41,922 bases of DNA, taken from the NCBI GenBank assembly GCA_016839625.1, contig JAEOTY010000323.1, positions 1 through 41,922 of the forward strand, read 5' to 3'. Of the stretch, positions 18,494-28,061 are shown one piece after another. Numbering within the stretch: the stretch's first letter is position 1; each line of letters starts with the position of its first letter. The DNA is from Candidatus Hodarchaeota archaeon. GTDB taxonomy: Archaea; Asgardarchaeota; Heimdallarchaeia; Hodarchaeales; Hodarchaeaceae. The translations under genes were made by a program, and so were the position numbers. The notes beneath the pieces were generated by a model. It saw nothing but the letters and a program-made list of their open reading frames with translations, was not told the origin of the DNA and made no database searches.

Positions 18494-19537
18494 CTAAAGC
18501 AAGGAGGGTTCTATAGTTGCTGTCTCATTCCCAGCAGAGCCATTCGGGAGTATCAGTGCTTCCCTTTGATACATCTCTGTCTGTACCAAATTGACCGATG
18601 CCTGCTTTCGTTGAGCGATATTGAATGAGGCATTGACATCAGCATGGTCAACGTGTCCACATAGACACTTAAATTGCTTGGCCATTCGAGAGCCAATACG
18701 TCCACATCTACTACAGGTCTTAGAAGTATTTCGTGGATCAATATAAGCGATTGGTATTCCATGCAGCTTGGCTTTATAATCAATAAAGTTTTTTAATTGA
18801 TAGAACGACCAACTGTTCAACAAATACTTGAATGACTTATTTATTTTGGCTGTTTTACGAATATTCTTTAAATCTTCTAGCACTATTCCAGCATTGTTTT
18901 CTTTAGCTATTTCAATGATTTTTCGACTGATCTTATGATCCAAATCTTTGATAATACTCGATTCACGTCTTTTTACTTGTTTTAGTTGTAAATTTATTCC
19001 TTGTATCTGAAACATTCGTCTGATCTGCATATATTTTTTACGAATATGAAGTGCTTTTTTACCTAATTTATACACCTTACCGTTTGAAGGTACCCCAACG
19101 ACTGCACAATGACCAGTAGTATTCAAATCAACACCAATCCACTTATTATCATTATCGATTGGTATTGGTTCTAGCACTGTGACTGAAACAAAGATATATT
19201 GGTTATTAACCTCTATCTGATTGATTTTTCTGAAATTGTTTGGAAATTGATAATAAAAAGATAACTTCAGACATGGAATGCGAATGTTTCTTGCTTTCTT
19301 ATCAACCTTAATTCCTTGATTTGGTATGATTAGATTAACACTGCTAACCCTTTTCATCTTCTTATTTCGTCCGTATTTTCGTAGGATTTGATTGGCAATC
19401 ATGGATTTTAGTCCAAGGTGTTTAACATCTTTTGAGGAGAACGTACACTGTTTAAGTGTGAACTCTGCCACTTTTAGTGCTTTTACAAGTTCAGAAGAAT
19501 AATCCTTGTTATGCTTGACTTTATAGGTCAAAATCAT
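18494..19537 (-). CDS. tnpB: TnpB, RNA-guided nuclease of the IS605/IS1341 group
   Basis: A 347-residue TnpB with intact RuvC residues: D137 in GVDLN, E221 in IVLEDLKN and D300 in HADVNAS. The zinc finger (CSRC ... CLC) has C-x-C instead of C-x2-C in its second half. The open frame extends to a TTG at 19723, but ATG 19537 is preferred: AGGAG lies 11 bases before it and the protein then starts MILTYKVKHN, a usual TnpB N-terminus. No TnpA transposase is present, so this is an IS1341-type stand-alone gene. TnpB uses a guide RNA from the element's right end to cut DNA next to a short motif. Stop is TAG. Confidence 0.9.
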   Translation of the reverse strand: MILTYKVKHNKDYSSELVKALKVAEFTLKQCTFSSKDVKHLGLKSMIANQILRKYGRNKKMKRVSSVNLIIPNQGIKVDKKARNIRIPCLKLSFYYQFPNNFRKINQIEVNNQYIFVSVTVLEPIPIDNDNKWIGVDLNTTGHCAVVGVPSNGKVYKLGKKALHIRKKYMQIRRMFQIQGINLQLKQVKRRESSIIKDLDHKISRKIIEIAKENNAGIVLEDLKNIRKTAKINKSFKYLLNSWSFYQLKNFIDYKAKLHGIPIAYIDPRNTSKTCSRCGRIGSRMAKQFKCLCGHVDHADVNASFNIAQRKQASVNLVQTEMYQREALILPNGSAGNETATIEPSLL

Positions 19538-19540
19538 ACA

Positions 19541-20144
19541 TTCTTTTGCTCCTGTATATAGGACACTGGTATGGTACGTTAAAGGCTGCAACGTTTCTTT
19601 CGCTGTTGGACATACATGTGATAAATATTCAAGGTAGCGAAATTGTGTGAGTACACTAAACTTTGCAGATTGACGAGAAGCTTTTCTTGTTAATAAATTA
19701 GGAGACCTCGTTATCCAAATCAAACGGGGATATTTGCTAATACTATAGAGTGAGGACGTAGGTTAATCCTTTGTTTTATCCTTAATTTCATGAGAGCGGT
19801 CAACTATAAGGTTGTAAGGATGACCAGAGTTTTACAACCTCCTCTTTCATGATTCTGTATCCTTTCTCCACACATTCTCTTAGAATATTTACCCTTATTT
19901 GTCTATATTTGTCGATAAATTAGTTGGCTGTTAACAACCCCTCTTTCAAGGACGGTTAACTGAAAGATAATGAAAATATGACATTTTTCACAAAAATAGT
20001 TTATTATTTTCTTTTTATTTTCTTCAACCTTGTGGGAAGTAAAGATTTTTCTCAACAGAAAATTTTTTTAGAATTATTTATCGATTGTTACCCTTCTATG
20101 GAGAAACCCATAGGAAAAAATACTTCCAGAAAAAATAACCTTAA
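19541..20144. other. Gap between tnpB and cyclase gene; likely left end of the TnpB element
   Basis: No convincing gene. The part up to 19723 continues the tnpB frame without its motifs. Beyond it are a 9-bp inverted repeat (19809-19840), a second repeat pair of GTTAAC (19930-19935 and 19955-19960), and a near-identical direct repeat, ACAACCTCCTCTTTCA at 19834 versus the same with one T missing at 19934. From about 19960 the sequence becomes very A/T-rich and probably holds the promoter of the gene at 20145. Confidence 0.5.
19809..19840. repeat. Perfect 9-bp inverted repeat near TnpB left end
   Basis: AGGTTGTAA (19809-19817) and TTACAACCT (19832-19840) flank a 14-base loop. Subterminal hairpins mark the ends of IS200/IS605 elements, and this lies upstream of tnpB where a left end is expected. 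An operator or terminator is the alternative. Confidence 0.4.
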
Positions 20145-20954
20145 GTGATTAAAATGACTTTTCGAATAATTGATTTGACTCAAAGATTAAGTATTCATAC
20201 CCCCCCATGGCCATCTTATGTTCCCCTTCAATTACAGTATTTTAAGCGTATTGCTGGAGCTCATATGGGGCAAGGAGCCAACGGTCAGATATTAACTACA
20301 AGTAATCACGTCGGAACACATATTGATGGAGAAATCCATTTCTTTGCAGCTGGAAGAAGTATCGGACAGATGGATTTGGAAGAATTTTGTGGACCTGGAG
20401 TTGTTGTAGACCTCTCTGATATTTTAAACGATTATGATCTCTACTCCCCTGAAATGCTAATTGAAAGAGCAGATATTAGAAAAGGAGATATTCTCCTGAT
20501 AAAAACTGGATATCAACGATATTCTTGGGATCAACCTGAAAGCGACGAGCTAAGATATTTTGTTAAACATCCAGGGCCCGATAAAGATTTTCCCCATTGG
20601 GCCATGGATATGGATTTCAAATGGATTGGTGTGGACTGTGGCAGTGCTGACCATCCGATGAACACGATCATTCGTGATTGGCATCCTAAACCATTTAAAG
20701 AGGCAGAGAAAAAATTAATAGATAAGTATGGGGTGAAATCTTGGGACGACATGTTTCCCCCTGATAAATTCTATCAAATCATGCATATAGATTTATTCCC
20801 GAAAGGTGTGATTCATGCTGAGAATCTGTGGATCCCAGATGATCCGTTGCTGAAAAATAAAAGGATTTGGATCGGTTGTTTTCCCCTCCGAGGAATAGAA
20901 CTTGAATCATCTATGTGTCGTATCGTTGCTTTTCCTGATGTGCCTCTAGCCTAA
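20145..20954 (+). CDS. Cyclase-family (kynurenine-formamidase-like) metal hydrolase
   Basis: A 269-residue protein of the cyclase/KynB family, which hydrolyses amide or lactone bonds with bound Zn or Mn. The signature HVGTHIDGEIH supplies H55, H59, D61 and H65; typical flanking motifs are IDLTQRLS near the start, KGDILLIKTGY and GVDCGSADHP. A GTG at 20145 gives the longest frame; the ATG at 20154, three codons later, is an equally likely start since neither has a clear ribosome site. It stands alone, transcribed away from tnpB and convergent with the zinc-finger gene. The substrate is unknown; relatives include N-formylkynurenine formamidase and isatin hydrolase. Confidence 0.9.
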   Translation: MIKMTFRIIDLTQRLSIHTPPWPSYVPLQLQYFKRIAGAHMGQGANGQILTTSNHVGTHIDGEIHFFAAGRSIGQMDLEEFCGPGVVVDLSDILNDYDLYSPEMLIERADIRKGDILLIKTGYQRYSWDQPESDELRYFVKHPGPDKDFPHWAMDMDFKWIGVDCGSADHPMNTIIRDWHPKPFKEAEKKLIDKYGVKSWDDMFPPDKFYQIMHIDLFPKGVIHAENLWIPDDPLLKNKRIWIGCFPLRGIELESSMCRIVAFPDVPLA

Positions 20955-20992
20955 CTTTACTTTCTTTATATCTATTAAGAGGAATAAGAAAT

Positions 20993-21011
20993 AACCTACT
21001 CCTAGGTTTTT
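20993..21011 (+). terminator. Hairpin plus T-run after cyclase gene
   Basis: AACCTA and TAGGTT form a 6-bp stem with the loop CTCC, followed by a run of T (through 21011). It lies 39 bases after the cyclase stop and before a convergent gene, a good place for a terminator. Archaeal termination depends mainly on the T tract. Confidence 0.4.
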
Positions 21012-21150
21012 AATTGCTCTCCCATTTATTAACAGAGGTTCACAGATGGATCAAGCAAAGAAAATAGATATATTCATTATATGTTGTAAATCTATTCCGT
21101 TCAGATTGGTACATGCACTCTCTCGACTAACTAGCTCGTTTTCGATAGTA

Positions 21151-24100
21151 CTATTTGAAGAGAAAAGTGTAAACAGGCAGAGAGTTAACTTCTACTTCTT
21201 TTAATGTGACATTACAAACTGGACATCCTTTTTTAATCTTAATGCTCTCGAGTAAATGCTGTCGATGGAAAAAACTAGTACAATGGGGACACTGAATTAC
21301 CTCTTCTTCAATTTGTAATCGAACTACTGATCTACGACAAATAATACATGTAAGTCGTTGAGAGCAGAATCCACAATTTTTCTGTTTTTCGAGAACAGGA
21401 TTTCCACATTGTGGACATTGGCTTTGGTAAAGTGCATCAGGCTGTTTCATCCGGTTGTACACATCTTTAAGACCAGAAATCCAGATTTGCTGTAACGAGT
21501 AAGGTGATTGAATATTAAATCTTAATGAAAAGTTCTTTAAGGCTTTTTCATACTCTGATTTATACTTATCTTTTTCTGGGAGCTCCATAATCACAGATAG
21601 GTTTCGCCAAGAACAATGTTCTCCTAAAAGGGGTAAGAGGGCTCTTTGGACTTCGTCTTTTCCCTTAGCCTGGGTATAGAGTGAAAAAAAGTATTCTTCA
21701 GGTTTTTCTGGGGGATGTGATTCGAAGTGTGTGATTGCAGCCTTGATAATTCCGCCTTCAAGTGGATCAATAGGTGGATTAAGGAGAATCTCCTCAACAA
21801 TTTGTAGTGAGGTGTGACTAAAAAAGATTGGGCTAAGAAGAATTTGGTTACGAGGTTTTTCGTGAATAGTTGCGAAGATTGATAAATCATTTGTAGATGG
21901 CTCTTCTACAATCTTCATCACAAAATCTTTGAGGACACTCTCCCCGTGTGCTGTAAATTCTCTAGTCTCATACATTGAGCATAATTGATCTAATATGGAA
22001 ATATTTCCTTCTCTTCTCCTCAGTAAGAGTACTAGATGGTCAACAATTGTATCGATTAAGAGATTTGATTGTAAAGTAGGTAATATCGTTATTAGAAGGG
22101 TTTCCACTCTCTTGTGAGATAATGAAGTTAAGTATGCAGAAATAGAAGATACTAAAGAATTTAATTTATGAGAATCTACAATAATCAGAAATTCTTCTGG
22201 ATACTGTGTTAAGAGATTTTCAATAAGCCCAGAAACAAAATCTTCTATCTCTGGATCTAGAATCCTTTTTGAGCAGCGAACAAGGGCGATAATTAATAAA
22301 TCTTCAGGATTGAACCCGACAACTTTTAAAACTGTTCGCTGGATCACTTTTTCCTGGAGTTTTGATGTTAGTTGGAATGAAAAGAGAGAATACAGAATTT
22401 TAGATCCTAAAGATTTAAATTGAGGAAGAATATGCTCAATAAGAAATGACTGATGTTTTTCGGGCAATTGAGTAAGTATTTTGCCAATATTTGGAATGCT
22501 AATCTTAAAAGCGTGGGGTAGAATTGATTCTAGTTCAACAAAATTTTTTGCTGACATTGATTTAAAAAATACCCAAAATGAGGATGGTTCGAAATCTATT
22601 AACTTTTTTAAGAGGGGGATTAAATTTTTCTTCGATTTATCCTTTTTGGTTGAAAATTTGTTCAAAAGAACTGGTAAAGCATCTTTTGAACATGTTAAGA
22701 TAGTATCTTCCCAAAATAACAATAATTCTTTCTTCGATCCTATTGTATCTACAAGCGTCTTCAGGTGGATATCATTCATTATTGATGCAAAAGCAAGTTG
22801 TGGGAAAGTAATCTTCTTTCCCAATCTTGCGATATCTTCAAATCGCTCAGATACATGTTGCTGGAGAAGAGGTTCTAATTGAGCTTGGACGGTAATGGAT
22901 AATTTTTCTTTAGAAATTAAAGCAGATACGAATATCTCAAAGTCACGATACAAGAATAACAGTTTAGATATCCATAATTGGTCAATAATATATTTTCCGA
23001 CATTTTGTTTTGTTTTCTTGCTACAAGAAGAGAAAATTTCAAAAACTAGGGCGGGAATTGGGTGTATTAGGGTTTCAACGGTGGTATTAATCATTTTTTT
23101 CCATTGACGGTTTGCTACTTCCTGGAGGATAGGCAATAATAGTTGTTGATGAGACTCATATTCAATTGTGAGGTAGTATTTGACAATTGACTCTATTTTT
23201 TGAGGAGTATAAATCTTAAATTCGGCTTGAAAGAATTTTGAAAATTCTGGTGCTTGCGCTCCTAGCTTTTTAAGACTAGATACCAAAACCTCGGTAGATA
23301 TTTGCTCTTTGCTTGAATTCAACATTTCTAGGATTTCATGTGCAATAGAAAATTCCTTAAAGAACAAAACTGAGATAATAACGTCTACTGGTTGATAGAC
23401 TTTCTTTTGAATACCACTTACAAAAAATTTGGCGATAAAATATTGATTCTCATCAATTTTGCTTCTATTATAGAATTGTAGAATTTGCTTCTCTGATAGA
23501 TTTTGATTTAAAAGCCAATCTGTGAGTAATTCCTTTGATTCTTCATTGATTGAAGGCTGTGATTCAAAAAGATAGTTGATTTCATCTTCAGTGGGAGACA
23601 TCAATTGAAGAAGGTTTTGAAATTGACTTTTTAATATGTTAATATCTCCAAAAAAAACATGAACTCGCTGTTTTGGAGTGAGCTCCTTAAATAATGGATC
23701 TACACGTTTCGTTGGGGTTTTTAGATACAGTTTTAGGACGATGGGTAATATTTTTGTTCCCCATAGTTTCATAATTTCTAATAATTGGGAAATTGTTTGT
23801 TCTGATTTTTGCTTAGAAATTTCATGAAAAATCATTTCCACTAGATCAGGGTCCATTTGGGATAAGATTAATCGAATGGATTCTTGATTCAAACCAGAAT
23901 TCCAATTTCTAACTATCTGAGTCAATATGAATTCCTGATTCTCCCGATCTAAATTGAATATTTGAGTTAGAAATTCTGGGGTTGCCATAAGCTCGAAAAA
24001 AACCACAACTTCTTCCGAATTAAAATCCTCAAACGAAGAAAGAATCAATTGAAGGCTTGATGGAAGTAATTGCTCAAGTCCATATCTCATTCTGTTAAGA

Positions 24101-24246
24101 TCTTTTTTCTCTCTATAATTTCTAAAGAAAAGATCGAGAGCATGTTGTCGATCCTTTTTTATGAAATTCTTCACTTTTCTTTTCCATAAAATAGGTAGAT
24201 TGTCAATCCATTTCTTGCTTAATTCCGCACTACCTTGATAGGTCAT
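21151..24246 (-). CDS. Large HEAT-like helical protein with C-terminal zinc ribbon and RING/PHD-like finger
   Basis: A 1031-residue cytosolic protein with no signal or membrane segment. Residues about 1-930 are a run of amphipathic helices with repeated spacing and leucine-rich pairs, resembling HEAT/ARM-type scaffolds. The C-terminus holds two zinc modules: a ribbon at 944-961 (CPQC ... CGFC) and a finger at 967-1011 with ligands C-x2-C-x15-C-x2-C-x4-H-x2-H-x12-C-x2-C (CIIC, CPHC, FHRQH, CPVC). That order suits a cross-braced RING or PHD fold. Such fingers in Asgard archaea can belong to ubiquitin-like systems, but none is visible here, so ligase activity is speculation. A scaffold or trafficking role is equally possible. 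Stop is TAG. Confidence 0.8.
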   Translation of the reverse strand: MTYQGSAELSKKWIDNLPILWKRKVKNFIKKDRQHALDLFFRNYREKKDLNRMRYGLEQLLPSSLQLILSSFEDFNSEEVVVFFELMATPEFLTQIFNLDRENQEFILTQIVRNWNSGLNQESIRLILSQMDPDLVEMIFHEISKQKSEQTISQLLEIMKLWGTKILPIVLKLYLKTPTKRVDPLFKELTPKQRVHVFFGDINILKSQFQNLLQLMSPTEDEINYLFESQPSINEESKELLTDWLLNQNLSEKQILQFYNRSKIDENQYFIAKFFVSGIQKKVYQPVDVIISVLFFKEFSIAHEILEMLNSSKEQISTEVLVSSLKKLGAQAPEFSKFFQAEFKIYTPQKIESIVKYYLTIEYESHQQLLLPILQEVANRQWKKMINTTVETLIHPIPALVFEIFSSCSKKTKQNVGKYIIDQLWISKLLFLYRDFEIFVSALISKEKLSITVQAQLEPLLQQHVSERFEDIARLGKKITFPQLAFASIMNDIHLKTLVDTIGSKKELLLFWEDTILTCSKDALPVLLNKFSTKKDKSKKNLIPLLKKLIDFEPSSFWVFFKSMSAKNFVELESILPHAFKISIPNIGKILTQLPEKHQSFLIEHILPQFKSLGSKILYSLFSFQLTSKLQEKVIQRTVLKVVGFNPEDLLIIALVRCSKRILDPEIEDFVSGLIENLLTQYPEEFLIIVDSHKLNSLVSSISAYLTSLSHKRVETLLITILPTLQSNLLIDTIVDHLVLLLRRREGNISILDQLCSMYETREFTAHGESVLKDFVMKIVEEPSTNDLSIFATIHEKPRNQILLSPIFFSHTSLQIVEEILLNPPIDPLEGGIIKAAITHFESHPPEKPEEYFFSLYTQAKGKDEVQRALLPLLGEHCSWRNLSVIMELPEKDKYKSEYEKALKNFSLRFNIQSPYSLQQIWISGLKDVYNRMKQPDALYQSQCPQCGNPVLEKQKNCGFCSQRLTCIICRRSVVRLQIEEEVIQCPHCTSFFHRQHLLESIKIKKGCPVCNVTLKEVEVNSLPVYTFLFK

Positions 24247-24457
24247 AAAACAGAAAAGTCCTCCACAACAATCAAGAGATCAGATTCTCAAAAAGTTATC
24301 CATATCGGTTAGTCCTAAAATATTCTAAGTATTAAACTCATTCAGAAATCATTGGTCTGGTTAGCCACAGGAGCATTGGCTCAATTACGACAGGCATCGC
24401 TTTCATTACGATGTAATCAGCAATTTTACTACCCACACTGCAATGAGATGTGGAAAT

Positions 24458-26239
24458 CTAAGTTCTTTCCTCCACAATACTCCGAAATTCTTCCAAAAGA
24501 ATTCGCAGATAATCAAAACCAGCTTGCCAAAATTCGGGTTGGGAAATATCTAATCCAACAGAAGCAGCTAAATCAACAGGGAATTTTGATCCTCCTGCTT
24601 CGAGAATTTGTTTGAATTTCGGAACAAAAGTTTTTCCTTCCTCAAGATACTTTTGATATAAACCTAATACAAAAAGCATGCCAAAAGAATAAGCATAACA
24701 GTAAAAAACCCGTTTATCCAAGAAATGAGGGATGGTTGCCCAATTCCAACTTTGTTCTGGTAAAAACGCCACTGCATCACCATAAGCATCGTTTACGTGT
24801 TTGTCCCAGATATCTGACATCTTTTTTGCGGAAAGGTTTTCCTTTGCTCCTGATTCTTGACACTCTTTCTCCCAAATGACATACATAGTTTGTCTAGAAA
24901 TCGTTATGATTGCATCTTCCAACTGACTAGACAGGAGACGTAATTTTGCTTCCTTATCAGTCATGATTTTTAACAATTTATCAATAAGGATCTGTTCACC
25001 GAAAACGGAGGCAGTTTCTGCTGCAACTGTGGGAGGATTATAGTTCAATATGGTTTGTTTTCGCCCACTGAACATATCGTGAAGGCCGTGGCCTAATTCA
25101 TGTGCAAGAGTACTAATCCCATTTAATTTACCATCAAATGATTGGTGAATAACTGGATCTAGATCTGGAGATATACCCTGACAAAATGCCCCAGTCATTT
25201 TTGTTTTTCGGACTTCTGAATCTATAAGTTTCCGATCAAAGAAAGAGTTGGTCATTTCACCGACCTCCTCATCAAATTCGGTGTAAGCTTCAAGAACTAT
25301 TTTTTTTGCTTCATCCCAGGTATATTTCATGGTTTTACCTAAAGGTGCATAGAGATCTGATCCTTTAATTTTCTCTCCTTGCCCCATCAATCTTGCTTTT
25401 AATTTATAATAATCTTGGACAAATGAATAATTTTTCTTAATTACTTCAATCATCGTTTCAACGATTTTTTCATCAGTTTGATTTCTTATGTGAGCTGGAG
25501 TCATTGTTGTAGGAAACTTCCGTAGCTCAGTATCCTGACCACGATTCTTCCAAATATTATTGAATGCGTGACTTATTGCAATGGATTGATCAGCATATTT
25601 TTGATAATAAGCCTTGAAAACATTTTCTCGTGTTTCTGGGTTTGGATCATTAAAAAAGGGGTAGATTTCCCCATGTGACATAGTTTTCATTGCCCCTTCG
25701 ATTTCGACTTGATACTGAAATGAGGCTGTAAATTCATTGTAAAAATTATACCAAGCAAGTACACCGACCAATTCTTTCTGGGAAAGAACCTGTTCAACCT
25801 CTTCTGTAAGTATATAGGGTTTGGAAAGCCTTTGAACTCTAATATAATGATGATAATTCTCTAAGACCGGATCTGCTAAATATCTCTCTACCGTCTTATC
25901 AGACATTTCATTGATTTCAACTTTTATCCAGATTAGTTTATTTGAAACATCTACAGCTCGTGCCTCAACCTTACTATACAGGGCCTTATGATCGTCGTTC
26001 GTTGTTTCTTGAGCAAAGAGAAGAAATCCATATGCTTCTCCTCTATCAGCTAGGGTGTGGACTTTTTCTAACTGCTGGAAAAATTCAAGTAGTTCTTTAG
26101 ATGATAATTCTCCGCTTTTAATTTTACCACGGTAATTAGCTAAGTCATCCGCGAATTTTTCAGCTTGATCCATATCTTCTTCAATTTTTGGATCATCAAA
26201 TCCTTTGTAGATGAATGAAAGATCCCATTTTTCTGTCAA
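24458..26239 (-). CDS. pepF: M3-family oligoendopeptidase F, copy 1
   Basis: A 593-residue cytosolic zinc peptidase. HELGH at 380-384 gives two zinc histidines and the catalytic Glu381; Glu408 in AAETASVF is the third zinc ligand, 24 residues on, as in M3 peptidases. N-terminal helices (about 10-200) cover the typical PepF_N domain. The protein lacks a signal peptide. PepF enzymes cut oligopeptides of roughly 7-17 residues after uptake or proteolysis. The paralogue at 26280-28061 has the same length and lies 40 bases upstream on the same strand; both are probably one transcript. Stop is TAG. Confidence 0.95.
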   Translation of the reverse strand: MTEKWDLSFIYKGFDDPKIEEDMDQAEKFADDLANYRGKIKSGELSSKELLEFFQQLEKVHTLADRGEAYGFLLFAQETTNDDHKALYSKVEARAVDVSNKLIWIKVEINEMSDKTVERYLADPVLENYHHYIRVQRLSKPYILTEEVEQVLSQKELVGVLAWYNFYNEFTASFQYQVEIEGAMKTMSHGEIYPFFNDPNPETRENVFKAYYQKYADQSIAISHAFNNIWKNRGQDTELRKFPTTMTPAHIRNQTDEKIVETMIEVIKKNYSFVQDYYKLKARLMGQGEKIKGSDLYAPLGKTMKYTWDEAKKIVLEAYTEFDEEVGEMTNSFFDRKLIDSEVRKTKMTGAFCQGISPDLDPVIHQSFDGKLNGISTLAHELGHGLHDMFSGRKQTILNYNPPTVAAETASVFGEQILIDKLLKIMTDKEAKLRLLSSQLEDAIITISRQTMYVIWEKECQESGAKENLSAKKMSDIWDKHVNDAYGDAVAFLPEQSWNWATIPHFLDKRVFYCYAYSFGMLFVLGLYQKYLEEGKTFVPKFKQILEAGGSKFPVDLAASVGLDISQPEFWQAGFDYLRILLEEFRSIVEERT

Positions 26240-26279
26240 TGTTTACAATCTCCTTTTAATTCTCCATTAAAGTTTAATG

Positions 26280-28061
26280 CTATGTTCTTTCCTCAACAAT
26301 TCTTCGAAAATCTTCCAAGAGTTTCCGAAGATAATCAAAACCTGCTTGCCAAAAATCTGGTTTAGTTAAATCTAATCCAACAGAAGCAGCCAGATCAATA
26401 GGAAATTGTGATCCACCTGCTTCAAGAATTCTCTTGTACTTTGGGATAAATATTTGCCCTTCTTCACGATATTTTTGATAGAGGCCTAGAACGAATAGCA
26501 TTCCGAATGAGTAAGCATAACAATAAAACACGCGAGGATCTAAAAAATGTGGGATGGTGGCCCAATTCCAGCTCTGCTCTGGTAAAAAATCCACAGCGTC
26601 GCCATACGCGTCTTTAACGTGTTTATCCCAGATATCTGACATTTGCTTGGCAGACAGGTTCTCTTTTGCCCCTTTTTCATGACATTCTCTTTCAAAGAAA
26701 ACGTACATCGTTTGGCGGGAAATAGTCGCAATTGCATCTTCTAATTGGCTAGCAAGAAGTTTTAGCTTTGCTTCTTCGTCTTTCATGATTTTTAATAGTT
26801 TCTCAATGAGAATTTGCTGACCAAACACCGATGCGGTTTCTGCGGCCACAAGGGGCGGGTGAAAGTTGAATAAAGTCTGTTTTCGGCCACTAAACAGATC
26901 GTGGAGGCCATGGCCCAATTCATGAGCTAATGTACTGATCCCATCTGCTGTACCATCATAAGACATGTGAATGACAGGATCAAAATCAGGAGCGATACCT
27001 ACACAAAACGCACCAGTCCTTTTAGTTTTTCTCACTTCCGAGTCAACCAAGTTCCGCTGAAAAAATCCGTCTATTATATCACCAATCTCTGAATCAAATT
27101 CTTTGTAGGCATCTAAAACCATTTGTTTTGCTTCGTTCCAGGTGTACTTGATTACCTTCCCAAGAGGGGCATAGAGATCTGACCCTTTAATTTTCTCTCC
27201 TTGTCCCATTAATTGTGCTTTTAATTTGTAATAATCTTGTACAAGAGAATAATTGTTTTTAATTATCCTCATCATGGTTTGGACAATTTTCTCATCAGTT
27301 TGGTTTCTAATGTGAGCTGGAGTCATAGTAGTGGGATACTTTCTGAGATCAACATTTTGACCATGATTTTTCCAAATATTGTTAAAACAATGACTTATTG
27401 CTATAGAATTTTCAGCATATTTCTGATAATAAGTCTTGAAGACTTTTTCTCGTGTGTCAGGATTTGGATCACGGATTAGCGGATATATTTCTCCTGGTGA
27501 CAATGTTTTTATTTTCCCTTCGATTTCAACTTCGTATTGGAATGCTGCAGTGTATTCTTGATAAAATTTAAGCCAAGCTTCATTACCTACAAGTGATTTC
27601 TGTAATAGAACTTGTTCCACGGGTTCTGAGAGCAAATAAGGCTTTTGTAATCTCTGAACTTCTATAAAATGATGATAATTTGATAATAATGGATTTTTGA
27701 GATATTTTTCGACTAATTTTTCTTGAAGATCATTTAATTCTAATGTAATCCATATCAATTTATTTTGAATTTCAACCTCTTGCTGTTGCATTTTTGCATA
27801 AATTGCTTTATGATCTTCATTGGTTGTCTCTTGTACAAAAAGCAGAAATCCATATCCTTCTCCTTTTGAAACTAATGTTTGAACTTTTTCGGTTTGCTGG
27901 AAGAGTTCAAGCAACTCTTGCGCTGATAGTTCACCATTCTTCAATTTTCCACGATATTTATTCAATTCATCAGCGATTTCTTTGGCCTGATTCAAATCTT
28001 CATCAATCTCTGGATCATTAATTCCTTGGTACAAAAAGGAAAGATCCCATTTGCTAGTCAT
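26280..28061 (-). CDS. pepF: M3-family oligoendopeptidase F, copy 2
   Basis: A 593-residue tandem paralogue of the gene downstream, alignable end to end without a gap. The zinc site is the same: HELGH at 380-384 and Glu408 in AAETASVFGQQ. Differences cluster in surface-type positions of the N-terminal half (for example MQQQEVEIQN versus VEARAVDVSN), while the catalytic domain and the C-terminal CYAYSFGMLFVLGLY segment are nearly identical. This suggests duplication with changed substrate range or dosage. It is the first gene of the pair; the 429-base gap upstream would hold the promoter. Confidence 0.95.
   Translation of the reverse strand: MTSKWDLSFLYQGINDPEIDEDLNQAKEIADELNKYRGKLKNGELSAQELLELFQQTEKVQTLVSKGEGYGFLLFVQETTNEDHKAIYAKMQQQEVEIQNKLIWITLELNDLQEKLVEKYLKNPLLSNYHHFIEVQRLQKPYLLSEPVEQVLLQKSLVGNEAWLKFYQEYTAAFQYEVEIEGKIKTLSPGEIYPLIRDPNPDTREKVFKTYYQKYAENSIAISHCFNNIWKNHGQNVDLRKYPTTMTPAHIRNQTDEKIVQTMMRIIKNNYSLVQDYYKLKAQLMGQGEKIKGSDLYAPLGKVIKYTWNEAKQMVLDAYKEFDSEIGDIIDGFFQRNLVDSEVRKTKRTGAFCVGIAPDFDPVIHMSYDGTADGISTLAHELGHGLHDLFSGRKQTLFNFHPPLVAAETASVFGQQILIEKLLKIMKDEEAKLKLLASQLEDAIATISRQTMYVFFERECHEKGAKENLSAKQMSDIWDKHVKDAYGDAVDFLPEQSWNWATIPHFLDPRVFYCYAYSFGMLFVLGLYQKYREEGQIFIPKYKRILEAGGSQFPIDLAASVGLDLTKPDFWQAGFDYLRKLLEDFRRIVEERT

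Noticed and set aside
19538-19723. 62-residue N-terminal extension of TnpB
   Set aside because: It precedes the normal TnpB beginning MILTYKVK, which has its own AGGAG; the extension shows no TnpB features.
19930-19960. GTTAAC pair as an attachment site
   Set aside because: GTTAAC is self-complementary and short; two copies 25 bases apart in AT-rich DNA can arise by chance, and no integrase is present.
20955-21150. Possible tRNA or small RNA in the gap after the cyclase gene
   Set aside because: No cloverleaf, T-loop GTTC in proper place, or CCA-type end could be built; only a terminator-like hairpin is supported.
24352-24615. 87-residue plus-strand frame overlapping the end of the M3 peptidase gene
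   Set aside because: Most of it is antisense to a certain gene, and it has no recognisable motif or ribosome site.
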